Under the pieces are notes generated by a model. It ran no database searches. It was not told the origin of the DNA and saw only the letters and a program-made list of their open reading frames with translations. Shown piece by piece: positions 1 to 11,530 of a stretch of DNA of 64,000 nucleotides. The translations under genes and the position numbers were made by a program. Origin of the DNA: Eupeodes corollae (lineage: Eukaryota; Arthropoda; Insecta; Diptera; Syrphidae); contig NC_079149.1 in assembly GCF_945859685.1 (NCBI RefSeq), positions 101,582,863-101,646,862 of the forward strand. The letters run 5' to 3'. Position 1 is the first letter of the stretch; every line of letters begins with the position of its first letter.

Positions 1-375
1 AGTTTTACTAGTGTTGAAGAATAGCTCTTTGGTCAGCATTCCGAACTCAGCCTGAACTGTACTCTGATATGCCTGTCTACGTACAGTTCCATTACCAATG
101 GATTCAAAACTCCCAAGATATAGTGGCTTGTATTGAAGAAAAATACCATTGGTAACCGTTTTAGTGTCTGCTTCTCTCTCAGACCTTTTTATAGAGACCG
201 AATATCCTATGAGAGAGAAAATTGAAAGCATATATCGCCCGCGTAGTTCAGATGTTTTATGCTCCATTCAACAAATCTGATTGCAGCCCGTTTGAACAGG
301 AACAGTATTGGTGAGAGTATACAGCCTTTCCTGACTCCACTTTGAACATCAAATTATTCTGACAACCTTCCTTGG
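1..375 (-). mobile_element. RTE-like LINE fragment (reverse transcriptase core)
   Basis: Read on the minus strand, positions 340-306 give the reverse transcriptase motif GVRKGCILSPILFLF. Near 240 follows a decayed catalytic box (AGDIC where active RTE-type enzymes have ADDIC). Around 110-60 there is a YLGS-like thumb segment. Frameshifts and stops separate the pieces. The layout resembles the RTE element at 8266-10444, so I call it a dead RTE-type fragment. It probably continues past the left edge. The right limit is a guess, because similarity fades before position 400. Confidence 0.55.
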
Positions 376-2519
376 AGAAGTACTCAAAATGTGTTCAACT
401 CGTCTAGCTCGTTCCACACAAGTCTGCATTGCATCGGAAACACTGCTTTATGTGACGTGTATAGGTATTTAGTGTTTCGACAGCTATTGCGACTGTACCT
501 CCAGTTCGGACAATCGGAACAGAAAATGAAATTCATACAATTTAAGGAGCTAAGGGAAGCAAAATGTATGACTCAGCAGGATTAAGCCTTATAATTTATA
601 GTAACCCGCACATTTTATCCTAAAGAGATGACTTTGTTTGTAGTGTGAGTTTTGTTTTGGAATGGGATAATGACTTTTCCTGATGGACCTATTTTATCAG
701 CAAAATATAGAAGCTTCGTACATGGTTTTTGTTGGGGTTGGGTTTGGTGTGGTATCTCAGTCTTACCCTCTGCAATATTCCTATACTGCATGAGTCTTGA
801 CTCTTAAGTTGTTAAAATTTCCATCAGGGATGGATGGACACAGAAGTGTAATAAACTGATGCTCGGGAATTATATATTATTTTCCCAACTACACACACTC
901 CCATGCATGAAACCTACACTCAACTGCAACTCCAACCCCATCAACACATCAGACAAATATCGCATAAGCGTTGGGTGTTATAAAGTGGGTGGCAAAAGGA
1001 TGGATGGTGTTTTTATGAAACTTTTTAATTAATTTATTACTTTGTGTAAAATGAGGGACGTATAGCGCAGTGAAGAGAGGAGTACAATGTTTGAGTATAA
1101 TGCAAAAGTTTTCAGCACTTAACTCACATTGATTCTAATTAAGTATAAAACAACGCAACGTAACGCAAAAAAAACAACCCCTTTCTTGAGAGATGTTGTA
1201 ATATGGTGATGTGTTTGCACCGAAAATATGAGATCAAAACAGTGTTTTTGACCGTTGGCGTTGGATACTCACGCCACTCTTGAACTTAAAGCCAAGCCAT
1301 GTGGTGAGACGCCTCGCCTTTCAAATTCAGACACTCTCAAACTCTCTCATTATCATCGCACCATTTTCCATGTAAAACAAAGTAAAATTGGTTAATTTTT
1401 GAAATGGTGCAAAATCTCGTTACCCTAAGTTCTGTTATGGTGTTTCGAACACCCCACAGGCATTATTAGGTGTACGAAATTCAATTTTTTGTATACACAC
1501 ATTAATGTCTCCGTTGGGGGTGATTCTGTGAGTTAGGTGTGTTGTGTGGATGTGACAACAATGAGGAAATTCCATTCAAGGAAAAAGAAAATAGAAGAAG
1601 AAGAATAATGCAAGTTCGTTGGTTTTATTGAGCCACAGGTGGCTTTTCAGAGTTTCATCTAGTATCGAGGTATATTTTGAAAATTGCGATGGTTTTTTTT
1701 TTGTTTTTGTTTTTCCTTTTTGGCTTTAGAGATGAAAACATCAATAGAGCTATCATCACGTCATAGATATAAGACATACCGTATATTGGTACCATTTCTG
1801 TTATACGCGGGAAGTCATTTTGGAAGGATATGTACATTATTAAGGCTTTCGAAATTGAAATTGAATTTGAATTTCCTTTCAACAAAAGTCCCATACTGTG
1901 ATGAAAGTGAGATGGGTAAAGTAGGTATGTGTATGTGTTTAGAATAAGTATAGTCTATTTTTGACAAGGTGATAATATCTCTGGAAATTGCGGTTCAATT
2001 GTACATTGAGTATAATAGAAAAAGCCAGAAACCACAATAAGTATGAGGACTTTTATTGTTGAATTTACATATATGGTGTAGGAAAAAATAGATAGTCCCA
2101 TGGTGTTAAAGTGAAGTAAAGTATGTAAGGTGGTAAATATTCTAAGGATTCTTTTATAAGGATGTAAAAGGATTTTTCGAAATTTAAAAACGGATGACTT
2201 TCAACAGAATACTGTTAATTCCCCAAGCACAGCAAGACCAAAAAGTAGATAAGAGTACTTAGGGTATGTATAGGAAGACGAGAGCACAATAGAATGAGAT
2301 GCCAAGTTTATGAACAGTTCTTCTTGATAGTTCCCCGGTTGAGGAAGTTTTTATTTTTAGTCAAAATTAATTTACATGTCAAAAATAAGTTTCATGAACG
2401 AACTTATCATTTTGCACCTCATCGCTATGCAGCTTATGACTCGGTATAAATTTTCAAAGCTAAAAACTCATCATGAATATACTATATATAAAAAGGACCT
2501 TATTACCACATCTTAAAAC
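376..2519. other. Intergenic DNA, no gene recognised
   Basis: Short open frames here (for example 391-585 and 1684-1947) have no recognisable domain and no coding character. The stretch is AT-rich, with small T-runs near 1690 and a purine-rich patch at 1575-1610. I see no RNA gene or transposon end. Confidence 0.5.
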
Positions 2520-4960
2520 TTGCTTAAAGTGGCGCTACAGTCCTGTGTGAACTAGGGCCTCACCCAACAAACTTCTCCATCTAGCTCGGTCCATAGCTAG
2601 ATTTCTCCAGTTTTGCGCTCCAAGTTGGGTGAGGTTACTTTCTGCGCGCCACCTGATCCGCGGTCTTCCACTACTGCACTGTCTTGTGGGTGTGGATTCG
2701 AAGACTTTCCGGGACGGAGCATTGGTTTCCATGTGATCTACGTGAGCCAGCCATTTTAGCCGTTGGACTTTTACCTTTCTGACTAAGTCTACGTAGCTGT
2801 ATACTCCCCTTTGATGCATACGGGACCGTAGATCACACGAAGAACTTTTCTCTCGAAACGACCCAAGGTGCTTTCATCCTATTTTGTCATAGTCCATGCT
2901 TCTGCACCGTATAGCAGGAAGGGGATGATAAGAGTATTAAATAGCAACACTTTGGTCCCTCGAGAGAGAACTTAACCACTTAATTGCTTTCTTAGTCCAA
3001 ACAAACAGGGATTAGCAACAGTTATTCCTTGTTTGATCTCAGAGCTAGTGTTGTTTCTGCGTTTACAGCAGAGCCTAGGTAGTCGAAGTCCTTGACTACC
3101 TCAAAGTTACGCCTGTCGATGGTGACGTTTTGACCAAGACGTCGGTGTTGTTTGTTGTTTCTTGACGACATCATGTACTTTGTTTTGCCCTCATTAACCG
3201 TTTAACCCATTTTTGCCGCCTCTGCTCCAAAACTCACAAAATCCCCATTGACATCACGCTGAGTTCTTCCGATTATGTCAATGTCATCAGCATACGCCAG
3301 TAACTGGACAGACTTTTGAAAGATAGTGCCTCTGGGGTTGAAGTGTGAGCTCTGCACTATTCTTTTAAGTACGATGTTAAAAAAATCACATGACAGTGCA
3401 TCACCTTGTCTAAAACCTTTTTCGACATCAAAAGGTTCTGTTAAGTTGTTTCCAACCTTTATGGAGCAGCGTGAATTCTCTATGGTCATCCTGCACAAAC
3501 GGACTAGTTTGGCAGGGAAGCGAAAACTAGACATGGCTCTATACACCTCGTCCATGTAGATGCTGTCATATGCGGCCTTGAAATCGATGAAGATGGTGGG
3601 TGTCGATTTGGTGATCTTGGTTTTTTTGCAGGATCTGCCGTAATGTGAATATTTGATCAACTGTGGACTTTCCTGGTCTAAAACCACACTGAAAAGGACC
3701 TATCAGGTTGTTAACGATGGGCTTTAGACGTTCACATATTACGGCAGAGGAGATTTTATAGGCGATGTTGAGTAGACTGATTCCTCTTTAGTTAGTACAG
3801 TTTAAAGGGTCTCCTTTTTTCAGGATCGGGCAAACGATTCTGTGGTTCCATTTATCGGGAATGGTTTCTTCCAACCATATCTTACAGATAAGTTGGTGCT
3901 TGCTCCTAACCAACTTATATCTAGCTGCTTTAAAGAGCTCGGCATTCAAGCCATCCGCTCCAGCGGCTTTATTAGACTTCAGGTTAGATATGGCAATCTT
4001 TACTTCGTCTAAGTCGGGAGGACGGGATTGTTGGCTTTCGTCGTCTATGTTGAATGAATCATCCTGCCTGACAGCGGAATTTGGTTCGTCATCGCCGTTC
4101 TACAGTCTGCAGAAGTGGTCCTTACATATCCTCAGCATTGACTGCTGTTCCACTATGATGTTTAAACTTTCGTCTTTGCAGCCTTCGGTTCTAGGTTTAT
4201 GTACCTGTGAATTTAGTTTCACCTGTTCATAAAACTTTCGAACTTCATTCCAGCTTTTAAACCTCTCAACATCTTCGACCGCCCGCTTCTCATACCCTCT
4301 CTTTTTCCTTCTTAGAAGTCGGCGTTCCTTTCGCCTCTTCTGCTCATAGAGTTCATGAGCAGCTCTCGTCCTCTTATGCAGCGCCGCCGCTTTGCGTGCC
4401 TGTTGTTTGGCTGCATTTGCCTGCCGACATTCCTCATCAAACCTGGGGTTCCTTGTAGGTGGCTGTTTGAAACCCAGCACATCAGAGGCGGCTTCTCTGA
4501 TTGCATCTTGGCAATGTTGCCACTGGTTTTCGATACATTGTGTTGGCGGCAGAGAACTTCGAGAGAGGTTACTGGTAACTCGGTCGAAGAAGGATTTTTC
4601 GATCTCTGGCGATTGCAGCCGTTCGACGTTGTACCTTCTCCCTGTTTTGCCTTGGGTCTGGAAATCCGAAGTGCTATCTTGGCTACAACGAGGTAGCGGT
4701 CAGAGTCCGTGTAAGTTCCTTGAAAAGTTCGTACATCCATGATGCTGGAAGCGTGTGTGGCGTCGATCGCAATATGGTCAATCAGGATGACGGTAGATTG
4801 ATTTGGAGAAGTCCAAGTTCCTTTGTGGATGTTGAGGTGTGGAAAACGCGTACTGACTACTGACGTTTTGCCCCGCAGCAAAATCTTTGAGCCTGAATCC
4901 GTTGTCGGAAGTGTTGTCGTGCAGGCTGTTCTTCCCGAGCGTCCATTGTACTCGTAGTAT
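2520..4960 (-). mobile_element. RTE-like LINE, family A copy 1 (5' truncated, broken)
   Basis: A non-LTR retrotransposon relic encoding an AP-type endonuclease and reverse transcriptase, for copying RNA into nicked DNA. In minus-strand order: endonuclease C-terminus around 4950-4660 (HLNIHKGTW, then an IDHIAID box and a decayed DSDRYLVV where copies 2 and 3 have DSDHYLVV); a basic linker at 4480-4100 rich in K, R and E; reverse transcriptase at about 3690-3200 with FIDFKAAYDSI (motif A), FRQGDALSCDFFNIVL (motif B) and LLAYADDIDIIGRT (catalytic YADD kept); and the C-terminal block at 2819-2535 with WLAHVDHM and the arginine-rich end. Several frameshifts split the frame. The 5' cut lies near 4960, inside the endonuclease. 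The 3' end is a short tail close to GTAGCGCCACTTTAAGCAAG. It shares about 60-80 percent of residues with copies at 48241 and 60195 by eye. Confidence 0.85.
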
Positions 4961-5395
4961 CTCGAAACAAAGCTCAATAGTTAAAGTGCTTAAAGAAACG
5001 ACGTTTATTGTGTGGGACGAATCGACTATGATAAATAATGATCGGAGAGATTTTTGAGCTGATGAAAGTCCAATGGTAGGTGTTGTAATACTGTTTGCTA
5101 GTGATTTTCGGCAAACATTGCTAATTGTGCCAAGAGGTACAAAAAGTGATGAAATAATTGTTTGTCTAAAATCGTCATTTCTGTGGCCTTCTGTCAAACT
5201 TTAAAGATTGACCACAAACCTATGCGCGTATTTTTTTTTTTTGGAGGTATGTGGTGGATAATAATGCATCATAACTTTCGAGAACTTTTTTGGATAGAGG
5301 AAATGGAAATATATTAAATAATGATGGTGAACTACTAATATTAACATTTGTAGCTAGCGTCACTGGACAAGTCGAATTAATTAAATGTCAAACAA
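4961..5395. other. Unassigned spacer between LINE and Helitron remnant
   Basis: No recognisable protein, RNA or repeat. A short T-run lies near 5230. The long minus-strand frame 4778-5197 is partly the endonuclease of the neighbouring LINE read through its truncation point. Confidence 0.4.
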
Positions 5396-5404
5396 ATAGG
5401 ATGG

Positions 5405-6067
5405 TAAGTTACTCAAACGAGCGATTTTAGCACCTAATTTGATAAAAAATAATGCTATTGATATTCCAATTGAATTTTTTAATTCCTTGAATACATCAGG
5501 ACTTCCTCCACATAAACTTGACTTGAAAATTGGGGCTCCAATAATACTTATGAGGAATTTAAATGCACCGAAATTATGCAATGGTATTAGAGGCTTTTAT
5601 TTCCAGAAAATTTTTAGGAAAAAATGCCTGAAATTCCGAAATTTAGCCAGAAAAATTTGGGAAAAGCCAGAATTTTGTATGAAGAATTTCTTGGCGTTTT
5701 TTCCAAAAAAAATTCTGGCGTAATTTCCGGGAGCCGTATTAGATTACGGAAAATAACTACGCAGAGGAACGTGATTGAAGTTAAAATTCTTTCTGGCTCA
5801 GCCTAAGGTCAAGTCGTTTTCATTCCCAGGATACCAATGATTACTAACGAATACCCGTTCGAATTTAAACGAGTACAATTTCCTATAAAGCTTTGTTTTA
5901 ATATGTCTATCAATAAGGCACAGAGACGGACACTGAAGGTTGCAGGCCTTGACATCACAAATCTCTGTTTTACCTACGGACAATTTTATGTTGCTTGCTC
6001 CCGTGTAGGTAAGCTCGGCAAAAAATCTTCATGTGTATGCGGCTCACTAAAGAACAAAAAATATTAA
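5405..6067 (+). pseudogene. Helitron helicase C-terminus, disrupted
   Basis: Plus-strand translation gives the end of a Pif1-type helicase of the Helitron RepHel protein. 5405-5591 encodes SERAILAPN, PIEFFNSLNTSG and LKIGAPIILMRNLN; 5736-6060 encodes NVIEVKILSGSA, a stop, VFIPRIPMI, YPFEFKRVQFPIKLCF, MSINKAQ and FYVACSRVG. The last two are the usual motifs V and VI of these helicases, with the SINKAQG glycine changed to R. The frame is broken by a 144-bp insertion at 5592 and by a TAA near 5803. About 60 residues upstream seem collapsed between SERAILAPN and PIEF. It cannot make an active enzyme. Confidence 0.85.
5592..5735. mobile_element. 144-bp MITE with 8-bp target duplication
   Basis: The insert is flanked by identical GTATTAGA copies at 5584-5591 and 5736-5743. 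Its ends are imperfect inverted repeats: both start GGCT when read inward, and then share CCAGAA followed by a T-run and GG (left at 5603-5620, right arm at about 5717-5700). It has no coding capacity. Taking out the insert and one duplicate restores the helicase frame (NGIR then LRKITTQRNVIEV). An 8-bp duplication is typical of hAT-type MITEs. The family is unknown to me. Confidence 0.85.
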
Positions 6068-6198
6068 TTACAAAGAAGTATTATAACCGTAATAGAAATA
6101 TGTACAGAGATAATATTTAAATTATCAAAAAAAGGTACAAAATATGAAAATAGGAGTTTTTTCATCCTCATTTTTTTTATATAAAATAGTCGAATACC

Positions 6199-6216
6199 AC
6201 CCGGATGAAGCCGGGT
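6199..6216 (+). repeat. Helitron terminal hairpin
   Basis: A 6-bp GC-rich stem (ACCCGG / CCGGGT) with a 6-base loop sits ten bases before the AGCTAT end. This is the position where Helitron termination hairpins lie. The match supports the 3' boundary of the remnant. Confidence 0.7.
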
Positions 6217-6227
6217 AAAATAGCTAT

Positions 6228-8265
6228 TTATTTATATTAAGCAAATAATCTTGGAGCTTTCTATTTAAAGAACATTTTTTCACAGGAAGTAGTTTCCGAC
6301 AACTATCTACAGTCAGTGTCATAACATGACTCACCACTTTGATAGAGGCACTTTTCATTGATTTATAAATAAGATATTCTGAAATTGAGGTGACATATTT
6401 GTGTGTCTAGTTTATTCTGTATTTTGAGGTTATCTGAACCTATACATCAACCATTTGGAGTGTTTCTAAATGTAGTAACACGTCATCACCTACTTTTTTG
6501 ATGACCTATGAGAAAGCTTTTTCGCATTAAATCAAACCACGTTCATAACATATCTCATATATCTCATCTAATAGCTCATCACGTTTCTAGATCATGTCTT
6601 TGTCTTATTGCTGCTTCAAATGCTTACAACTTTTTTTGTTGTATAGATATTTACAACAACTCAAGGTACTTACAGTTTCATGACAAATTCAAAGCTTAAT
6701 ATATTGTATAAGACTTAACCAATACTTCCATCAATTATTTTCTTTATACGAATAGTAGCATTTTATTTAATCCCAGTCCGAGCTATTATCAACTTGGAGT
6801 CTTATTTTTCTTAGAAAACAAAAAATTGTTAGATGCAGGTGGTGTCGTGAATGGAATTCCAATGATTTGATATTTCCACAAAAAAAGACTCTAACATCCC
6901 ACGATAGAAAAATCAAAGCTTTTCCAGCTAGTCTCACTGTCGTCAGCAGATTTTCTCAGATCTTTCAGTTGTTGTTGTTGTTGTTGTTGTTGCTGCATTG
7001 TACAATTTTATATGTAGTTTAAAATCATGTGAAGGAAGCTGAATCATTTCAATTCTTATTCGTTTTCGTATAGTTTTATAGTTTCTCAGTTTCAATTCAA
7101 AAGCAATTCAATGCCAAATTGATGACTTAGGTCTGCTAATTGTCGACTGAAGATTATGACTTACTCGTATGAGTAACAAGTGAATGTGGGCTGTGGCTCT
7201 CAAGTTAGTGCATACATATGGATCTACATATCTATAACATCTCAAGCCAAAAGGCTGAATAGATGTTTACTATTCAAAACAAACTCTGTGTAACATCACC
7301 AGAGAATGAATATAGGGCCAGTATTGTATAGATACTATGTACCTAGAGGTATCTATTGTTCCAATTGTACATTTAAGACGGGAAGCAAACAAAGTATTGT
7401 CTTCTGTATATTTATTTGCTTGTTGGTTGTTAATTAGAGCAATATGAGATGAAAAATAGAAAATGTATATATTTGCATAAATGGTATTGTATATTTACAT
7501 CCATCGGAGATCATGTGCCGAATAATAATTATGAAAGGTTATTATGATATGGTGTTTGAAAGTTGAGGTGCGGAGAGGACTGTTTATGGTACATGACGTG
7601 TTTCTAAGTTAAATTTGAACTTCCACAAAAATTGCTGATCCTAAAACCATTTGAGCTAATTACAATATTTAGATTCGTTTGTCGACTGAATGGTTTTTTT
7701 ATTCTTAATTACGAGACATACAATTTTAATTAACCAGGCAGCTTTTCACGAGCGTAAATAATGTTTGTTTATATAACTCAAAATGAAAGTGAAAGGAATT
7801 AGGTGAGAAGAGGAATTAAATGATAATTTTTTAAATATCGACACTGGTGTATCATTCAAAAATATAGTCCTTAGGTGTCCATAAAAGCTATCTTTGGTTT
7901 TCATCATTGAATTTTTTTGACAGGTTGGTTATAGCTTTTTTTTTTGAAAATTTCTCCATTGCATAAATATTTGGAATTGATCGTTTCCTGATTGGAATCA
8001 AGTATTTGCGGTAAGAGCTGATAATTGAAAGCAAAACTGACTTTAGGGAATACAAAGAAAATGAAATGCTTTCAGTGGAACTATTATGGTTCGAAATCAG
8101 CTGTTTATTGAAAATGATTTCGTCATTGGAACATTTAAAAAGATTCAAAAGAGAAGTTCTGGTTAATTTTGTTAGTAAAACAAAATCTATAACACTTCAG
8201 CTTCATATTGACACCAAACTCTCTTACTCGCTTTTAAATCTCGAAACTAAATTTTCAATGATGAA
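6228..8265. other. Intergenic DNA, no gene recognised
   Basis: AT-rich sequence with a short (TTG)n microsatellite at about 6968-6992. Small open frames such as 6508-6699 and 7888-8148 show no domain. I see no transposon ends or RNA genes. Confidence 0.5.
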
Positions 8266-10444
8266 AATCAATGATAGCTATAGCCTTGTGATTGGTGGCA
8301 CTATGTTTGAACACAAAGTCTGCCATAAAATTAGATGGGTGTTGACGAAGAGGCAAGCGTCTTTCAACCAAATTAACCACTTCGCGAATAGTCACCGATT
8401 TAGGAGCAGTCTCTTGGATGTACGAAAAGAGGCACCGATATGGGACTTGCCCGTGACCACCACTTAATGATAGCTGCCCTAAGATTGTGCAACCTACCGT
8501 TCGAAGATGGAACGGAATAAGAAGAGCCCCCAAATTCAACATCGCCAGACTAAAGGAGCTGGCGACCCGTCAACAATTTAGGGATCACCTGTCAGACAAA
8601 ATGAGAACAATCAGCAGCACGGTACATGACGACATCGAACACCATTGGATTGCTGTGTTTTCATTTCAGGTGCTGACAGAATAGTCGGTGGGAGAGATGG
8701 AAGAAGAATCTTGGGCAAAGATCAACGAACGTGAACAGTTAAAGGCTCGAATAACTGCTGCACAAGGGGAAGAAAGAAACGAAACGAGCTGGAGTCCTCG
8801 TATCGCATGAAAAAGAGAGAGGTTTACCGCAGTGTGCACCGAGACAAGCGTTACTACATTACCGTATTGGTGCAAGAAGCAGAAAATTCACAGAATAACC
8901 AATGAGCTGACCGGAGCACACAGCTCAAAGCAACACCTGGTGAAAGAAGTAGACGGCACTGTGATAAGTTCGGTGGATGAGCAAGTCAGAAGGTGGAAAG
9001 AACACTTTTTCTCGGTTCTAAACCGAGTGTTTGCAAACAACGTGCTTCCGATACCTTCTGAAGCGCCCGAAGAAACTTATACCCGAATCCGCACCTCCCA
9101 GTAAAGTAAAGATCGTTGTAGCAAATAAAGCGCTTAAGAACAACAAAGCGGTAGGACTTGATGGAATTCCCGCAGAGCTTTTACAACCAGCACCAACGTC
9201 ATCAAGCGAACTGCTTCATCAGCTCATAAAAGAAGCCTGGACCACCGAAAGCTTCAGCGATGAGTGAAAGAAGGGAATTATCGTCAAGCTCCCAAAAAAA
9301 ATCAGATCTTAAAAAGTGCAAAAACTGGAGAGGAATTTGCGTTCTAACTGCCGCTGCCAAAATAGTAGTAAAAGTTATACTGGAACGCATCAGAGAACAC
9401 CTTGAGGCCACACTCGATGCCGAACAAGCAGGATTCCAAGCTAGATCCTCCTGTATTGATCATATTAACACCTTGTGGATCATCATTGAACAGTGCGTTA
9501 AATATAAATCACCACTACACCTGCTGTTCGTGGACTTTGATATGGCCTTTTATAGCGTTAATAGGGAGTATATCTGGTTAGCTTTGTAGAGGAGAGGTAC
9601 CCCAGAATAACTAATTGCTATTATTAAAGCAAAATATTATGGATCCAAGTGTCACGTTCTGCACAATGGTAGGTTGTCAGATGGTTTTAAATCCGAAGCG
9701 GAGTCAGACAGGGCTGTATTCTGTGGCCAATATTGTTTTTTGTTGATGATGTTTGCTTACTCTCTCATAGGATCATGGATCTTAATCAAATGACAACAAG
9801 TGTGGAGAGAAAAGCAGAAGTTATGAGCTGAAAACTAATTCCGAAAATGATCAGCCTCAGAATCCGACCATCCTCTCTAATAAATATTTTCTCGCAATAC
9901 CTTGGAAGCATCGTTTCCACTGAAGGCGGAACCGAACAAGACGTCATCTGCCGCACTGGCAAAGCAGTCAAAAATTTGGAGGAATAACTCTATTAGCTTA
10001 AGAAGAAAGCTACGACTGTTTGACACAAATGTCAAATCTGTGCTGCTCTATGGGTGCAGTACTTGGAAGATTACTTCAACGATAACAAAAAAGCTGCAAA
10101 TATTAGTGAATAGATGTCTTCGTAACATTCTAATGATTTTCTGGCCAAACCGCATATCAAATGAGGTCCTTCATAGAACGACAGGCCAGGAGCCTATAGA
10201 ATCTATAATAAGAAGACGTAAGTCTTCTCGCACAAGAAGGAAGAAGAGATGGACGACTGAAAAGCACATAACGCAGGACAGTCGAGGCGGAATCAGCGTA
10301 ACTAGGCAAGAGTTAGAGGGAGCTGAAACACATCTCCGGAAACCGTACACGATGGCGCGAAGGCGCAGTAGAGGCCCTATGCCCCTTAAGGGGTTAAGTC
10401 CAACGGACTTAACAGGTCTGAGGACCTAAGTAAGTAAGTAAGTA
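8266..10444 (+). mobile_element. RTE-clade LINE, 5' truncated, broken
   Basis: Plus-strand order: end of the AP-like endonuclease at about 8280-8475 (FEHKVCHKIRW, NQINHFA, then SDHHLM-like DHHLM near 8460 after a shift); linker at 8487-8900 (APKFNIARLKELATRQQF, basic helices, then ITNELTGAHSSKQHLVKE); reverse transcriptase at 9120-9780 (NNKAVGLDGIPAELLQ, LLFVDFDMAFYSVNREYIW as motif A, DDVCLLSHR as the catalytic box); and the C-terminal part at 9902-10400 (LFDTNVKSVLLYGCSTWK, TMARRRSRG). There are at least four frame breaks. The very short 3' region and the (TAAG)n tail are typical of RTE elements. It lacks the endonuclease N-terminus, so it was 5' truncated at insertion or later. Confidence 0.87.
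10427..10444 (+). repeat. (TAAG)n tail of RTE element
   Basis: Four tandem TAAG units and a partial fifth follow the LINE C-terminal region directly. RTE elements commonly end in short simple repeats instead of poly(A), so this marks the 3' terminus. Confidence 0.85.
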
Positions 10445-10449
10445 TAGGA

Positions 10450-11530
10450 ACGTATTGTAATCAGTAGAAGCTTTTTTTTCTTTGAATGTCTGTACGTTAT
10501 ATTGATAGTAAAACATTGAGTCTGGTAAGCTAAAGAAAGAATCTCTGTACTTAACAATACTTCTAACATTAAGGCTCAAAGGCGAATTGATGAGCATTCG
10601 GGTATTGTTTGAATTGCTGAATTGTTTCAGGGGAGAATTACAACTCTGACATGAGGTCTCATGATGTTCAAGAGTAGTAAATGTCCAAAAGACTTGAGTA
10701 TGTTATTAGGGCACCAGCAGTAATATGAGAATTTTACTCGAGTTTTGGACGATTGAAAGTTCGTAAATTAAAGGCAGATCAGAAGGGGTAAAACACTTTT
10801 TGTATCGGCGAAAAAACCCTTAACACTTATCAGCGTTTTTGATTTGCGATGAAGATACCTAGAACTGAAAGCCTTTCAGTCTCCCCAGTGCAAGTAGCAC
10901 ATGATTAGTGGCATTCGGGAGTGGTTACCTTTTGCGAAACCCCATTTTCCCCATTGGATAATAAAAACGGTCATCAGCGAAATTAGGGGAGTTAAAAGTT
11001 TCAGAATACAAATTAGTAAAAAGTGTAGGAGACAAAACACAGCCTTGGGGCACACTAGCGTTTATTTCAAAAATATCACGATATAAATTGAACGTCCCGA
11101 AAGTTAATCTCTAACCTAGCATAGAAGAGATTTATCATTACATAATTCACGTTTTTTTTTAAGAAAGCTTGAAACAAATGCCTTTGATATATCCAGTGCA
11201 ATAATCTTACTTTCTAAAAAAATTATGTAAGGTTTTTTGTTGTTTGTTGTTGTTTGGCGAGATAAACCATAAGATCACCATTGGACCTATTGCTTCGCAA
11301 GCTGTACTACCAGTCATTAAGAAGATTTAGAAGATATTTCTTAAGCTGAAAATTTATCAGCGTTTCCATGCCCTTTAAAAGAAAGGACGTAAGAGCTATT
11401 AGACTTTAGTAATAAGGGGAGGATGATTCTTCATTTTTAGGGATAGAAAAAGCTAACGCAGTGGTTTTATCAGCTTTGAAAAACACAATCTGGATACAAT
11501 CTGGGCCAGAGGATTCGTGGTCTTTAAGTA
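10450..11530 (-). mobile_element. LINE family B fragment, degenerate
   Basis: Read on the minus strand it matches the reverse transcriptase and C-terminus of the elements at 23172-26965. From high to low coordinate: SSGPDCIQIV (near 11510), SNRSNGDLMVYLA-like text (near 11300), a SKIIALDISKAF-like motif A (near 11200), VPQGCVLSPTLF (near 11050), a FADD catalytic box near 10985, and VKYRDSFF with FNVQTFKE-like ends near 10540-10480. Frameshifts are dense and parts are missing, so this is an old dead copy. It lies directly beside the 3' tail of the RTE element. Confidence 0.7.

Larger units (their letters stand above)
5396..6226 (+). mobile_element. Helitron 3' remnant
   Basis: This is the 3' end of a rolling-circle transposon. 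It carries the C-terminal end of a Pif1-like helicase (see the pseudogene entry) and then a non-coding tail. The tail ends in a hairpin, ACCCGG at 6199-6204 pairing with CCGGGT at 6211-6216, followed ten bases later by AGCTAT at 6222-6227. Helitrons normally end in a GC-rich hairpin followed about 10 bases later by CTRR and then T. Here the last base of CTRR seems mutated. No upstream Rep domain is present, so the copy is 5' deleted. It is interrupted by a MITE at 5592-5735. Confidence 0.8.

Noticed and set aside
4355..4742. Plus-strand frames opposite family A copy 1
   Set aside because: They are antisense shadows of the LINE linker and endonuclease; similar shadows recur at the other two family A copies.
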